A stretch of 64,000 nucleotides of DNA from Neorhizobium galegae (lineage in GTDB: Bacteria > Pseudomonadota > Alphaproteobacteria > Rhizobiales > Rhizobiaceae), in the NCBI RefSeq assembly GCF_021391675.1, contig NZ_CP090096.1, positions 1,190,989 to 1,254,988 on the forward strand, read 5' to 3'. The notes below the pieces were generated by a model. The model did no database searches. It worked only from the letters and a program-made list of their open reading frames with translations, and was not told where the DNA came from. Below, one piece after another: positions 23,926 through 32,805 of this stretch (positions are counted from its first letter, which is position 1; each line of letters begins with the position of its first letter). The translations under genes and the position numbers were made by a program.

Positions 23926-24876
23926 TCAGAGCCCGTAGATGCGGAAGGTGGGACGGCCGGAAAGCTCGCGCACCGCTTCCAGCTGCTGCAGCCGCTCGAA
24001 CAGCCGGCGCGACGCAAAACGGGAAAGGTTCGGCGTTTGCAGCGAGCCCGACACGGCGTCATCGGAGAGCAGCAGGCGCAGCCCGTCCTCCGCCCCTTTG
24101 GCACGCAGCTTCGGCGTGACGACGGCAAGCCGCTCGGCGCGTCGGGCAATCTCCGCCGCCAGCCGGCCGGCTTCGGTCGCGGCATGCACCAGGGCCAGGC
24201 AGATCGCCCGCTCGAACCCCTGTTCGCCGGGCCGGATGCGGCCGCGCCCGCCTTCGGCGCGGAACACCGAAGAAAAGCGCTGGCTCATCAACAGCGGCAC
24301 CGGCACGGACCAGCGCAGCTTCTGCGCCAGAAGGAGATCGGCGAGCCACCAGCCAAGCGCTTCGGCATCCGGGCGGATCGTGTGCGTCTCGCGGATGATC
24401 GCCGCGGCCGCAAACGGCGCGGCTGATCCGGCCAGGCCGAGGTCGTCAAAAGTCTGCGCGAGGGTTGCCAGCGGCTCGTCCCATTTGATGCCGAGCATGC
24501 CGGCTGTCGCCTGCAGCACCTCTGCATCGAGCGTGGCCGAACGCGAGCCAAGCCGCTTCCAGGCCGAAAGGATCTGCCCGGCCGGACCGGGATCGTCTCC
24601 CGGCTTGCGCAACAGCCAGGCATCGCGCAGCGCCGCCTCGTCTTCCGATCGCCCCGCAAGCCGTACCGCCGCCGACGCGCATTTCAGGGCCAGCCGCTGC
24701 CGCCAGGCGCCGGCCCAGTCGGGTTCGGCCCGAACGATCTGATCGAGCGGATAAAGCGCGCCGCCCGCCATGAATGCCGCATCCGCGGTGTCCGCGGCAA
24801 AGGTCTGGGGACCTGCCCAGCGAGCTGCCGGGAGGGGCTGAAACGGCGTTTTCGGTGATACGGCCTTGGGAATCAT
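23926..24876 (-). CDS. DUF1403 family protein
   Basis: A protein of about 316 residues that I recognise as the rhizobial DUF1403 family, of unknown function. It is mainly helical and Ala/Leu/Arg rich, with no signal peptide or nucleotide-binding motif. Helical repeats are around PDAEALGWWLADLLLAQKL and the C-terminal ASRRLFERLQQLEAVRELSG. It directly precedes scpB with a 2-bp gap, so a joint role in chromosome or replicon structure is a reasonable inference. I prefer ATG 24876 (MIPKAV); an in-frame TTG at 24927 would add 17 residues. No strong ribosome site is visible for either. Confidence 0.72.
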   Translation of the reverse strand: MIPKAVSPKTPFQPLPAARWAGPQTFAADTADAAFMAGGALYPLDQIVRAEPDWAGAWRQRLALKCASAAVRLAGRSEDEAALRDAWLLRKPGDDPGPAGQILSAWKRLGSRSATLDAEVLQATAGMLGIKWDEPLATLAQTFDDLGLAGSAAPFAAAAIIRETHTIRPDAEALGWWLADLLLAQKLRWSVPVPLLMSQRFSSVFRAEGGRGRIRPGEQGFERAICLALVHAATEAGRLAAEIARRAERLAVVTPKLRAKGAEDGLRLLLSDDAVSGSLQTPNLSRFASRRLFERLQQLEAVRELSGRPTFRIYGL

Positions 24877-25171
24877 GGCGACGAGCGTAAATTTTATGTG
24901 CGCTTGTGGCCATCGATCACGCGGCAATCCGCACCGTCAGCCGGCGGATTTGCACCGTTATTTGTAGTACGTCCCGCGACATCGGATTGGAGCCGGTATC
25001 TGTCACAGGGACAAAGCAGCTCGATCCGCCGCTATCCGTGGGGCGCCGCCGCCGCAAAGCCGCAGAAAATCGGCAAACGATGCCTCTGCCACCGTCGATC
25101 AATAGGAGTTGAGTTTTGCGGATCGCCAGGCCGCCCTACATAGGGTGGGGCTGGCCAAGGAGGATTTCAGT

Positions 25172-26716
25172 TTGACGTTTCATCGGATGATTGCATCTCT
25201 CGCGGTAGTCCTTGCCCTTTCAGCGCCAGTTCTGGCGCAGCAGCCGCGCGGCGGAGACGAGAACCGCGAGCGCGGCCGCCAGACGGAGCAGAGCGCCGGC
25301 GGCGGCATATTCAGCCTGATCCCGGCCGATTCCACCACCGAACATGTCTTCAAGGCGCCTTCCGGCGATCTTCCCTATACCGCGACAGCCGGCACGCTCG
25401 ATCTGTTCGGCCAGGACGGCAACCGCTCGGCGAAGATCTTTTATACCGCCTATATCGCCAGGAACCGGGCACCTTCTGCTTCAGAGGGCGGCCGGCCGCT
25501 AACCTTCGCCTTCAATGGCGGCCCGGGCGCTGCCTCCGCTTATCTGCATCTCGGCCTGGCCGGCCCGAAAATCCTGGAATTCGGGGCGACCGGCGACAAC
25601 GGCACGACGCCCCGGCTGAAGGACAATCCCGAAAGCTGGCTCGCGTTCACCGATCTCGTGCTGATCGATCCGGTTGGTACCGGCTGGAGCCGCGCCGCCA
25701 GCAACGACGCGGCCGGCGGTTATTACGGCGTGCGGCAGGATGCCGACAGCCTGTCCAAGGCGATCGCGCTCTACGTCCAGAAGAACAACCGGCTCGATGC
25801 GCCGAAATACCTGCTAGGTGAGAGTTACGGCGGTTTTCGCGCCGCCAAGGTCGCCGTGTCTCTGAAGAACAGTCAGGGGATGCTGGTCTCTGGCATCATC
25901 ATGCTGTCGCCGCTGGTGGAAGGCCGTTTTCTTGCCAATTCCGACGATCCCTTGAGTGCGGCGCTGCAGCTTCCCTCGCTCGCCGCAGCCGAGCTGGAGC
26001 GCCGCAACCAGTTCACGCCGGAAAAGCTTGCCGATGCCGAGCGTTTCGCCATCGGTGACTATCTCATAGGACTTGCCGGCCCCTCCCCCACCGGCCAGAC
26101 GGCCGATGCGCTCTATGGCCGGGTTTCCGAGCTCACCGGCATTCCGAAGGAAATCGTTGCCCGAACCCGCGGTTTCGTCGGCGACGTCTATGCAAAGCAG
26201 ATGGGCGGACCGGGAAAGATCGTCAGCCCCTATGACGCTGCCTACGCGGTGCCGGATGCCTATCCGGAAGATGCCGTCACCCGCAACGACGACCCGATCC
26301 TCGAAGGTTACACGCGCGCCTATGGCGCCGCCTTTGCCGCCTATGCCCGCAACGAACTGGGTTTTGCGACCGAAATGACCTATTCGCTGCTGAACGAGGA
26401 GGTGAACCGTCGCTGGGAGTGGAACGGCAGCCGTGGCGGCGACTCGCGCTCGCTCGCCAGCGCCAGCACCGATATCCGCGACCTGCTTTCGGTCATCCCG
26501 TCCTTCAAGCTGATGATCGCCCACGGCTACAGCGACGCGCTGACGCCTTACGGCGCCAGCCGCTACGTCATCGACCACCTGCCGCCCGAACTCGCTGCCG
26601 GCCGCGCCGAGCTCAAGGTCTATCGCGGCGGGCACATGTTCTACACCAGGCCGGATTCGCGCCGGAGTTTTGCGGGTGACGTCAGGGCGTTTTACGAGGC
26701 CAAGGCAACGGATTGA
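25172..26716 (+). CDS. Exported peptidase S10 (serine carboxypeptidase) family protein
   Basis: A 514-residue protein with a Sec signal peptide (about residues 1-22, cut near VLA-QQ). The alpha/beta-hydrolase catalytic set of S10 enzymes is present: Ser218 in GESYGG, Asp in HGYSDALTPYG and His in YRGGHMFYTR, with the oxyanion segment NGGPGAAS near 115. It would trim C-terminal residues of peptides in the periplasm. The start is TTG 25172, with AAGGAGGA 7 nt upstream; the in-frame ATG at 25187 is too far from that ribosome site. It is divergent from DUF1403 across 295 bp. An L,D-transpeptidase follows. Confidence 0.87.
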   Translation: MTFHRMIASLAVVLALSAPVLAQQPRGGDENRERGRQTEQSAGGGIFSLIPADSTTEHVFKAPSGDLPYTATAGTLDLFGQDGNRSAKIFYTAYIARNRAPSASEGGRPLTFAFNGGPGAASAYLHLGLAGPKILEFGATGDNGTTPRLKDNPESWLAFTDLVLIDPVGTGWSRAASNDAAGGYYGVRQDADSLSKAIALYVQKNNRLDAPKYLLGESYGGFRAAKVAVSLKNSQGMLVSGIIMLSPLVEGRFLANSDDPLSAALQLPSLAAAELERRNQFTPEKLADAERFAIGDYLIGLAGPSPTGQTADALYGRVSELTGIPKEIVARTRGFVGDVYAKQMGGPGKIVSPYDAAYAVPDAYPEDAVTRNDDPILEGYTRAYGAAFAAYARNELGFATEMTYSLLNEEVNRRWEWNGSRGGDSRSLASASTDIRDLLSVIPSFKLMIAHGYSDALTPYGASRYVIDHLPPELAAGRAELKVYRGGHMFYTRPDSRRSFAGDVRAFYEAKATD

Positions 26717-26837
26717 ATTCGCCAGCCGTTCGATGACGGCAAGGTCACCGGGATGTGAATGCATCGCGCCTTGCTGGCCTAGGCTCGAAACCGCTACTAG
26801 CTCAGATACGTTGATTTTCAGAAAGATCTTTCGGTCC

Positions 26838-27560
26838 ATGACCAGTGAATACCAGATGTCGCGGCGCGCCTTCGTGATAGGCTCCGTCTCGATGACCGCG
26901 ACGCTTGCCGGCTGCGCCACCACCGCTGAACGGGCTCCGGTTCCGGAAATGGCCCGCCGTCCGATCGAACCCCCGAGCGAAGCGGAACTGCAGGCCCGAT
27001 ACGCCGCCGTCGAGGACAGCGGCCATCTCCTGCCGGCGATCCCCTACAAGCAGATCGACCCGAAATATTATCGCCAGCGCGTGGTCGATCCGACCGGCGA
27101 ACTGCCGGGCACGGTGGTCGTCGATACACCCGGCCGTTTTCTCTACGTGGTCGAACCCGGTGGCACCGCGATGCGCTACGGCGTCGGCATCGGCAAGGAC
27201 GGTTTTGCCTGGCAGGGCGAAGGCGTCATTCACTGGCGCCAGCCCTGGCCGCGCTGGAAACCGCCGAACGAGATGGTCGCGCGTCAGCCGAGCCTCAAGA
27301 AGTTCTCCATCGAGAACGGCGGCATGGATCCGGGCGTCAAGAACCCGCTTGGTGCGCGGGCGCTTTACATCTTCCAGAATGGCCAGGATACGCTCTACCG
27401 CCTGCATGGCTCGCCGGAATGGGCTTCCATCGGCAAGGCGACGTCGTCGGGCTGCGTGCGTCTGGTCAACCAGGACGTCATGGATCTCTATACGCGCGTC
27501 CCCTACCACGCCCGGATCGTCGTGCATCAGGATGTGCTTAGGGCCGTTCCTGCCGTATGA
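26838..27560 (+). CDS. L,D-transpeptidase (YkuD domain), putative lipoprotein
   Basis: A 240-residue protein. The N-terminus has a lipobox (TLAGC, Cys26) after a hydrophobic stretch and a twin-arginine-like start (MSRRAFVIGS), so it is probably anchored in a membrane of the envelope. The catalytic YkuD pattern is His190 (RLHGSPEW) and Cys206 (ATSSGCVRL). These enzymes form 3-3 crosslinks in peptidoglycan or attach proteins to it, a prominent wall chemistry in Rhizobiaceae. The start could also be the ATG at 26856. Confidence 0.9.
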   Translation: MTSEYQMSRRAFVIGSVSMTATLAGCATTAERAPVPEMARRPIEPPSEAELQARYAAVEDSGHLLPAIPYKQIDPKYYRQRVVDPTGELPGTVVVDTPGRFLYVVEPGGTAMRYGVGIGKDGFAWQGEGVIHWRQPWPRWKPPNEMVARQPSLKKFSIENGGMDPGVKNPLGARALYIFQNGQDTLYRLHGSPEWASIGKATSSGCVRLVNQDVMDLYTRVPYHARIVVHQDVLRAVPAV

Positions 27561-27707
27561 CGCGGCGGCCGAGATGATGTTGTTTCGCCGCGGCTGCATG
27601 ATGTAAGAAGCTCGGCGCCGCATCGAGGGAAGCGGCGGTAAAAGCGGTCGGAGGCTTAACTGGATCTAGACGACGAGACGCCGCAATCCGATGCACCGAC
27701 GCCGCGC

Positions 27708-28220
27708 ATGCTCTCCTGGGCGCGCAATTCGACGATCTATCGCATAAACCGGCGGATGCACACGGAGAAGCAGCTTTTCGACGCCATAGCGCGCAAGGCA
27801 CGTCAGAAATTCGAGGATATCGGCGAGGTCCAGGTCAGGGCGCTCGCCGAATTCGCCGTGAAGTTCGCCTATGATAACAAGGCGCTGGATGATGCCGCCT
27901 TTGCCGAGATGAGCACTCGCTCGGGCATGCGCGGCGGCAGGTCCAGACGGGCCATCGCCCAGAAACTGTCGCAGAAGGGCGTGGCGAGCAGCACCGTGGC
28001 GGCCGCCATTGCCGAGGCGGATGATTTCCACGCGGCCCTCATCCTGGCCCGCAAACGCGCCTTCGGGCCGTTCCGCAAGGGCGAACTCGACGAAAAACGC
28101 AAGGCGAAGGAATTCTCCGCCTTCGCCAGGGCAGGTTTCAGTTTCGATATCGGCAAGAGAATCTTCGAGATGTCACTCGATGAGGCCGAGGAAGCGCTGG
28201 ATGCGGGCCACCACCTCTAG
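27708..28220 (+). CDS. recX: RecX, regulator of RecA
   Basis: At least 170 residues with three helical RecX repeats (INRRMHTEKQLFDAIARKA, KFAYDNKALDDAAFAEMSTRSGMRGGRSRRAIAQKLSQKGV, and a C-terminal copy). RecX caps and inhibits RecA filaments. The annotated ATG at 27708 has no ribosome site. In the same frame a CTG at 27660 immediately follows a TAA stop and has CGGAGG 5 nt upstream, so the true start may be CTG, adding 16 residues (DLDDETPQ...). It is not next to recA here. It is convergent with the haemoglobin gene. Confidence 0.85.
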   Translation: MLSWARNSTIYRINRRMHTEKQLFDAIARKARQKFEDIGEVQVRALAEFAVKFAYDNKALDDAAFAEMSTRSGMRGGRSRRAIAQKLSQKGVASSTVAAAIAEADDFHAALILARKRAFGPFRKGELDEKRKAKEFSAFARAGFSFDIGKRIFEMSLDEAEEALDAGHHL

Positions 28221-28244
28221 ACATCAGGCGCTGTGCCCTCGGCC

Positions 28245-28706
28245 CTACTTGAGCGCCGGGTCGTCAAGCGCCGGATTGTAGAAGAGCGACAGCGTCAGGC
28301 TTCGCGCGATCCGGTCCGCCGTCGCCATGAACCAGGCTTTCGCCTCCGGGCTCGGAGCAATGTCGTCCAGCGTCGCGGCAAACAGCGCCAGCCATTTCGG
28401 GAAAAGCTCGGGCGTCATATTGGCGACGCCGAGATGCGCCTGGACCGGCTTTCCGCCATAGGCACCGTTGCGGAAAGCGACGGAGGACCAGAAGCTCTTC
28501 ATTTTCGCCATATGCTCCGGCCAGCGTCCGGAAAGCCGTGCGTCGAATACGGGTCCCAGTTCCGGATGCGCCAGAATGCGGCCGTAAAACGTATCGACCA
28601 GCGTGCCGATGAAGGCGTCGTCGATGCCGATCGCCTTCATTTCCGCTTCCGCTCGTTCCCGGATCGCCGCGATATGCGCCGCGCGTCCCTGCAATTCGTC
28701 GCTCAT
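28245..28706 (-). CDS. Group III truncated haemoglobin
   Basis: A 153-residue globin of the 2-on-2 type. Proximal His91 lies in the group III pattern HLGVANMTPELFPKWLALF, and the B10 region is VDTFYGRI (Phe40/Tyr41). Group III proteins bind O2 and NO and are linked to nitrosative or low-oxygen stress. Their role in rhizobia is not settled. The upstream region has a TATATA box nested in inverted repeats. It is convergent with recX, 24 bp apart. Confidence 0.9.
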   Translation of the reverse strand: MSDELQGRAAHIAAIRERAEAEMKAIGIDDAFIGTLVDTFYGRILAHPELGPVFDARLSGRWPEHMAKMKSFWSSVAFRNGAYGGKPVQAHLGVANMTPELFPKWLALFAATLDDIAPSPEAKAWFMATADRIARSLTLSLFYNPALDDPALK

Positions 28707-28713
28707 CTCAAAA

Positions 28714-28775
28714 CCTTGGGTTCCGCCGCATTTGCGGCCCCCCTTATATAGGCGCTGCGGATGCGGGACCCAAGG
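28714..28775 (-). promoter_or_regulatory. Nested inverted repeats around the haemoglobin promoter
   Basis: CCTTGGGT (28714-28721) and ACCCAAGG (28768-28775) are exact inverted arms. Between them lies a smaller palindrome GCCGCA-TT-TGCGGC (28725-28738) and, on the minus strand, a TATATA box (28744-28749). The arrangement could be an operator pair or an RNA hairpin in the 5' leader. Coding starts 8 bp beyond the inner side at 28706. Confidence 0.4.
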
Positions 28776-28906
28776 CCTGATGCCCGGTTGCGACGATGTG
28801 TCAGAGAGTGGTGCGGGTACTTCGAAGACGTTGAAATTCAGCCGCGCCGCAGCATATCCCTTTTGCCGCGAGAGCGGCTAGGGGTTCATGGATAGAGACG
28901 AGGCTG

Positions 28907-29986
28907 ATGCGCAAGCGGGAATTTCTGATCGGCGGGGCTGCGCTGACACTGTGGGCGACAGCGGGAGGTCAAGGCATGGCGGCGTCGAGTAAACCGATTG
29001 ATGTCGCAGCGCTTGCGGCGCTGCGACCCGGCATGCCGATGTCTGCCGTCGAGAACGCGATGGGTTCGGCTTGGCGGGCTCCGGCGCCGCATAAGGGCGG
29101 CCTGATCGACATTCTCGAAAAAACGTATGGCGTAGTCGTGCGGATCGATCGGAAGGGACTGATCGGCAGCGTTAATTTCAACTCCCGCTTCGAGCATACG
29201 ATTGCCGGCGTTCCCATGGGTATTTCGCTTGCCGATCTTCGCGCCACTGTGCCCGACATGCAGATCGGCGAGGAAAGCAAGGTACGGCGTGCCACCCGTT
29301 TCGGCAGGAAACAATTGCCGGAAGGCGAGCTTTCCGCCCGCATCACCTATGACACGGTCTACGAGATCAACATTTCCAATCCCGGTGCCGAATATAGGGA
29401 GCCGACCGCGCCGCCCTACCCGGCCGCAAGCGGCGATCCCGGCGCGCCTTTCTCGGATGTTAACCTGAAGCTGGCAGTGCTCTCTGCCCTTTTGCGTGCC
29501 AAGGCGATTGATCTCGGCACGCCGGAAGAGCTTGCGGGCCATGTGCTGGGCCGCCCGGTCGACCTGGAAAAGGAGGGCTATGAGCGCATTCCGGAAGCGC
29601 TGGATTATCTCTCCCGCTATCCTCTGACCGACGAACTCCTGGCTTCCGTCGACTGGATCGAATTCGACGGAGGTGCCGCGATCTACCCCTATGTCTGGTA
29701 TTTCTGGGGCGGAGAGGAAAATGCCTTCGATATCAAGGACCTGTCAGGTATCCGCTTCTGCCCGAACCTGAAATTCATCTCCGTGATATCGATGATCGAC
29801 AAGGTTGATATTCGCGACCTAGCGCCTCTCAGGAAACTGGAACGGGTCAGCATCAACGTTCCGTCCGAAAACATCGAGGCATTGCTCGATCTGCCGTCGC
29901 TCAGACAAGCGGGCCGTTTTTCCGGGGTGCCGGCCGCACGCGGAGTTTTGGAAACGTTGAAGCAGCGCGGCGTGCAGGTGAACTAG
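28907..29986 (+). CDS. Exported DUF6892-like protein, unknown function
   Basis: A 359-residue protein with an N-terminal export signal (MRKREFLIGGAALTLWATAGG); the KR-x-FL pattern resembles a Tat signal with a Lys-Arg pair. The middle (about residues 190-300) resembles DUF6892, and the end (DLSGIRFCPNLKFISVISMIDKVDIRDLAPLRKLERVSI) reads like leucine-rich-repeat turns. No catalytic motif is clear. Neighbours do not suggest a role: it stands alone between the haemoglobin promoter and the pcaF terminator. The family name is recalled with moderate certainty. Confidence 0.6.
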   Translation: MRKREFLIGGAALTLWATAGGQGMAASSKPIDVAALAALRPGMPMSAVENAMGSAWRAPAPHKGGLIDILEKTYGVVVRIDRKGLIGSVNFNSRFEHTIAGVPMGISLADLRATVPDMQIGEESKVRRATRFGRKQLPEGELSARITYDTVYEINISNPGAEYREPTAPPYPAASGDPGAPFSDVNLKLAVLSALLRAKAIDLGTPEELAGHVLGRPVDLEKEGYERIPEALDYLSRYPLTDELLASVDWIEFDGGAAIYPYVWYFWGGEENAFDIKDLSGIRFCPNLKFISVISMIDKVDIRDLAPLRKLERVSINVPSENIEALLDLPSLRQAGRFSGVPAARGVLETLKQRGVQVN

Positions 29987-30038
29987 ATCTGGGACGACCC
30001 CATCGGCGTCAAACCTGCCCTCGGCCACGTTTCGGGAA

Positions 30039-30060
30039 AACGGGGAGCTCCCTCCCCGTT
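30039..30060. terminator. Hairpin between DUF6892-like gene and pcaF
   Basis: Arms AACGGGGA (30039-30046) and TCCCCGTT (30053-30060) pair perfectly around GCTCCC. It lies in the 106-bp gap between two convergent genes and is probably a shared transcription end. Confidence 0.5.
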
Positions 30061-30092
30061 CAGGGCCGTTCAGGGGAGGAAGAGGCTTTGGA

Positions 30093-31298
30093 TCACACGC
30101 GTTCCAGAGCCACCGCAATCCCCTGCCCGACGCCGATGCACATCGTGGCGAGTGCGTATCTGCCCTTGCGGAGCGACAGTTCGAGCGCTGCCGTGCCGGA
30201 AATGCGGGCGCCGGACATGCCGAGCGGGTGGCCGAGCGCGATCGCGCCGCCGTTTGGGTTGATATATTCGGCATCTTCCTGCAGGCCAAGTTCGCGCAGG
30301 ACGGCGATGCCCTGGCTTGCAAAGGCTTCGTTGAGTTCGATCACGTCGAAATCCTTCGGCGAGATGCCGAGACGGGCGCAAAGCTTCTGGGTGGCAGGCG
30401 CAGGGCCGATGCCCATGATGCGCGGCGGAACGCCGGCTGTGGCGCCACCCATGACGCGGGCGATCGGGGTCAATCCGTACTTCTTCGCCGCCGCTTCCGA
30501 CGCGATGATCAGGGCCGCCGCGCCGTCGTTGACGCCGGAGGCGTTGCCGGCGGTCACCGTCGCGCCCTCGATCTTGTTCAGAACCCTGAGCTTGGCGAGC
30601 GCTTCCATGTTGGTTGCGCGCGGATGTTCGTCCTTCGAAACGACCACCGGATCGCCCTTGCGCTGCGGGATGGTGACCGAGGTGATTTCCTTGGCGAGGC
30701 GGCCGTTCTCCTGAGCCGCCGAGGCTTTTGCCTGGCTGCGGACGGCAAACGCGTCCTGGTCCTCGCGCGAAACCTTGTAGTCGATCGCCACGTTGTCGCC
30801 GGTTTCCGGCATGGAATCGACGCCATACTGCTTCTTCATCAGCGGATTGACGAAACGCCATCCGATCGTGGTGTCGTAGATCTCGGCGTTGCGCGAGAAC
30901 GCGGTATCGGCCTTCGGCATCACGAAGGGCGCTCTGGACATGCTTTCGACGCCGCCGGCGATCATCAGTTCGGCCTCGCCGGCCTTGATGGCGCGGGCAG
31001 CGGTGATGACCGCATCCATGCCCGAACCACAGAGGCGGTTCATGGTGGTGCCGCCGAGCGAGACCGGCAGTCCAGCAAGCAGCGCAGACATGCGGGCGAC
31101 GTTGCGGTTGTCTTCGCCAGCCTGGTTGGCGCAGCCGTAGATGACATCGGCAACCGCTTCCCAATCGACGGAAGCGTTACGTTCCATCAATGCTTTCAAA
31201 GGGATCGCACCAAGGTCGTCGGCGCGAACGGCGGAGAGCGAGCCGCCGAAACGGCCGATCGGAGTGCGGATGTAATCGCAGATATAGGCTTCGGTCAT
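30093..31298 (-). CDS. pcaF: 3-oxoadipyl-CoA thiolase
   Basis: A 401-residue thiolase. Nucleophile Cys90 lies in MNRLCGSGMDAV, with His in GHPLGMSG and second Cys387 in MCIGVGQG. PcaF splits 3-oxoadipyl-CoA into succinyl-CoA and acetyl-CoA, the last step of the beta-ketoadipate pathway. Its place directly after pcaIJ selects PcaF over the general acetyl-CoA acetyltransferase. The ATG at 31298 is preceded by AGAGAGAAG. The gap to pcaJ is 11 bp. Confidence 0.93.
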   Translation of the reverse strand: MTEAYICDYIRTPIGRFGGSLSAVRADDLGAIPLKALMERNASVDWEAVADVIYGCANQAGEDNRNVARMSALLAGLPVSLGGTTMNRLCGSGMDAVITAARAIKAGEAELMIAGGVESMSRAPFVMPKADTAFSRNAEIYDTTIGWRFVNPLMKKQYGVDSMPETGDNVAIDYKVSREDQDAFAVRSQAKASAAQENGRLAKEITSVTIPQRKGDPVVVSKDEHPRATNMEALAKLRVLNKIEGATVTAGNASGVNDGAAALIIASEAAAKKYGLTPIARVMGGATAGVPPRIMGIGPAPATQKLCARLGISPKDFDVIELNEAFASQGIAVLRELGLQEDAEYINPNGGAIALGHPLGMSGARISGTAALELSLRKGRYALATMCIGVGQGIAVALERV

Positions 31299-31309
31299 GA
31301 TCTTCTCTC

Positions 31310-31999
31310 TCACAGTTTCGGCACGACGAGATCGGCGACCGGTCCATCGATATGGAGGCGGGCGCCGGTCATGGCCTGCAGTTCTTCGACTGTCATATCG
31401 GCCAGCTTTTCGCGCAGGACGAAATGCTTCCCGACGATGTCGATGACGGCATGGCTCGTATAGACCCGAGTGATACAGGCAACGCCGGTCAGCGGAAAGG
31501 TACAAGCTTCAACTAATTTCGGCTCGCCGTTCTTGGTGACGTGTTCGGTGATGACGCAGACCTGCTTGGCGCCGTGCACGAGGTCCATGGCGCCGCCGAC
31601 GGCCGGCACGCCCTTTGAGCCGACCCGCCAGTTGGCCAGGTCACCGTTCTGGGCCACCTGCAGCGCGCCGAGAATGGCGACGTCGAGATGGCCGCCGCGC
31701 ACCATGGCAAAGCTGTCGGCATGGTGGAAGAAGGCAGCGCCTGGCTTCAGAGTCACGGCCTTCTTGCCGGCGTTGATCAGGTCCCAGTCTTCCTCGCCTT
31801 CAGCAGGCGCTTCGCCGAAGTTGAGGATGCCGTTTTCGGTGTGGAAGATTGCCTCACGCCCGGGCGGCTGGTAACGGGCGACCATTTCCGGAAAGCCGAT
31901 GCCGAGGTTCACATAGGCGCCGTCCTTTATGTCCTGGGCGGCACGCCAGGCGATCTGGGCGTTGGAAAGCTTGATGTCTTCTCGGGTGTTGACGGTCAT
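31310..31999 (-). CDS. pcaJ: 3-oxoadipate CoA-transferase subunit B
   Basis: A 229-residue class I CoA-transferase beta subunit. The catalytic Glu is in FHTENGILNFGEAP near residue 50, and GVPAVGGAMDLVHGAKQV is a typical glycine-rich stretch. With PcaI it moves CoA from succinyl-CoA to 3-oxoadipate. The start (31999) overlaps the end of pcaI by 4 bp (ATGA), giving coupled, equimolar synthesis. Confidence 0.93.
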   Translation of the reverse strand: MTVNTREDIKLSNAQIAWRAAQDIKDGAYVNLGIGFPEMVARYQPPGREAIFHTENGILNFGEAPAEGEEDWDLINAGKKAVTLKPGAAFFHHADSFAMVRGGHLDVAILGALQVAQNGDLANWRVGSKGVPAVGGAMDLVHGAKQVCVITEHVTKNGEPKLVEACTFPLTGVACITRVYTSHAVIDIVGKHFVLREKLADMTVEELQAMTGARLHIDGPVADLVVPKL

Positions 32000-32718
32000 A
32001 CCTGGGCTCCTGGGGCGTAAGCCACTCCGGCGCGAATAAGGACTTCTTCCTGCTGGGGATCGGGAACTTCGACGACGCGGTCGATGAAGATGCCGGGCGT
32101 CACGACATGCTCGGGATCGATGCCGCCAGGCGGCACGATCTTCGACACCTGCACGATCGTCTTGGCGGCGGCCATGCACATCAGCGGGTTAAAGTTGCGG
32201 CCGGCCTTGTTGTAGGTGAGGTTGCCCAACGGATCGCCGAGCTGCGCCTTGACGATGGCGAAATCCGCCTTCAGCCAGCGTTCCTGGACATAATTGCGGC
32301 CATCGAACTCCGCGATCACCTTGCCGTTGGCAAGTTCGGTGCCGTAGGCCGTCGGCGTGTAGAAGGCCGGGATGCCGGCGCCACCGGCGCGGATGCGCTC
32401 GGCAAGCGTGCCCTGCGGCACGAGTTCGAGCTCGATCTGTCCCGCCAGATAGCGATCGGTGAAGGCGCGCGGATCCGACGATTTCGGAAACGAGCAGATC
32501 ATCTTGCGGACCATGCCCGCGTCGATCATCGCGGCAATGCCGATGCGGCCGTTGCCGGCATTGTTGTTGATGACGGTTAAATCCTTGATCCCCTTGTCGA
32601 TCAGAGCGTGAATCAGCTCGATCGGCGCGCCTGATCCGCCAAAACCGCCGATCATGATGGTCGCGCCATCACCGATCTCGGAGACGGCTTCCGCCGTGCT
32701 CCCGATTGTCTTGTCCAT
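31996..32718 (-). CDS. pcaI: 3-oxoadipate CoA-transferase subunit A
   Basis: A 240-residue CoA-transferase alpha subunit with the CoA-binding GGFGGSG (about 28-34) and NNAGNGRIG. It pairs with PcaJ. The ATG at 32718 has AAGGAGAT upstream. It is first in pcaIJF and divergent from the IclR regulator. The intergenic region holds the three-half-site operator, so induction by a pathway intermediate through that regulator is likely. Confidence 0.93.
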   Translation of the reverse strand: MDKTIGSTAEAVSEIGDGATIMIGGFGGSGAPIELIHALIDKGIKDLTVINNNAGNGRIGIAAMIDAGMVRKMICSFPKSSDPRAFTDRYLAGQIELELVPQGTLAERIRAGGAGIPAFYTPTAYGTELANGKVIAEFDGRNYVQERWLKADFAIVKAQLGDPLGNLTYNKAGRNFNPLMCMAAAKTIVQVSKIVPPGGIDPEHVVTPGIFIDRVVEVPDPQQEEVLIRAGVAYAPGAQV

Positions 32719-32805
32719 ACGGGATATCTCCTTCGCTATACCCGGCGAACGTGCCCGCCGCGCCTCCGCGAAAACAGATAGATCAGCATGGGAAAGACAG
32801 CAAGA

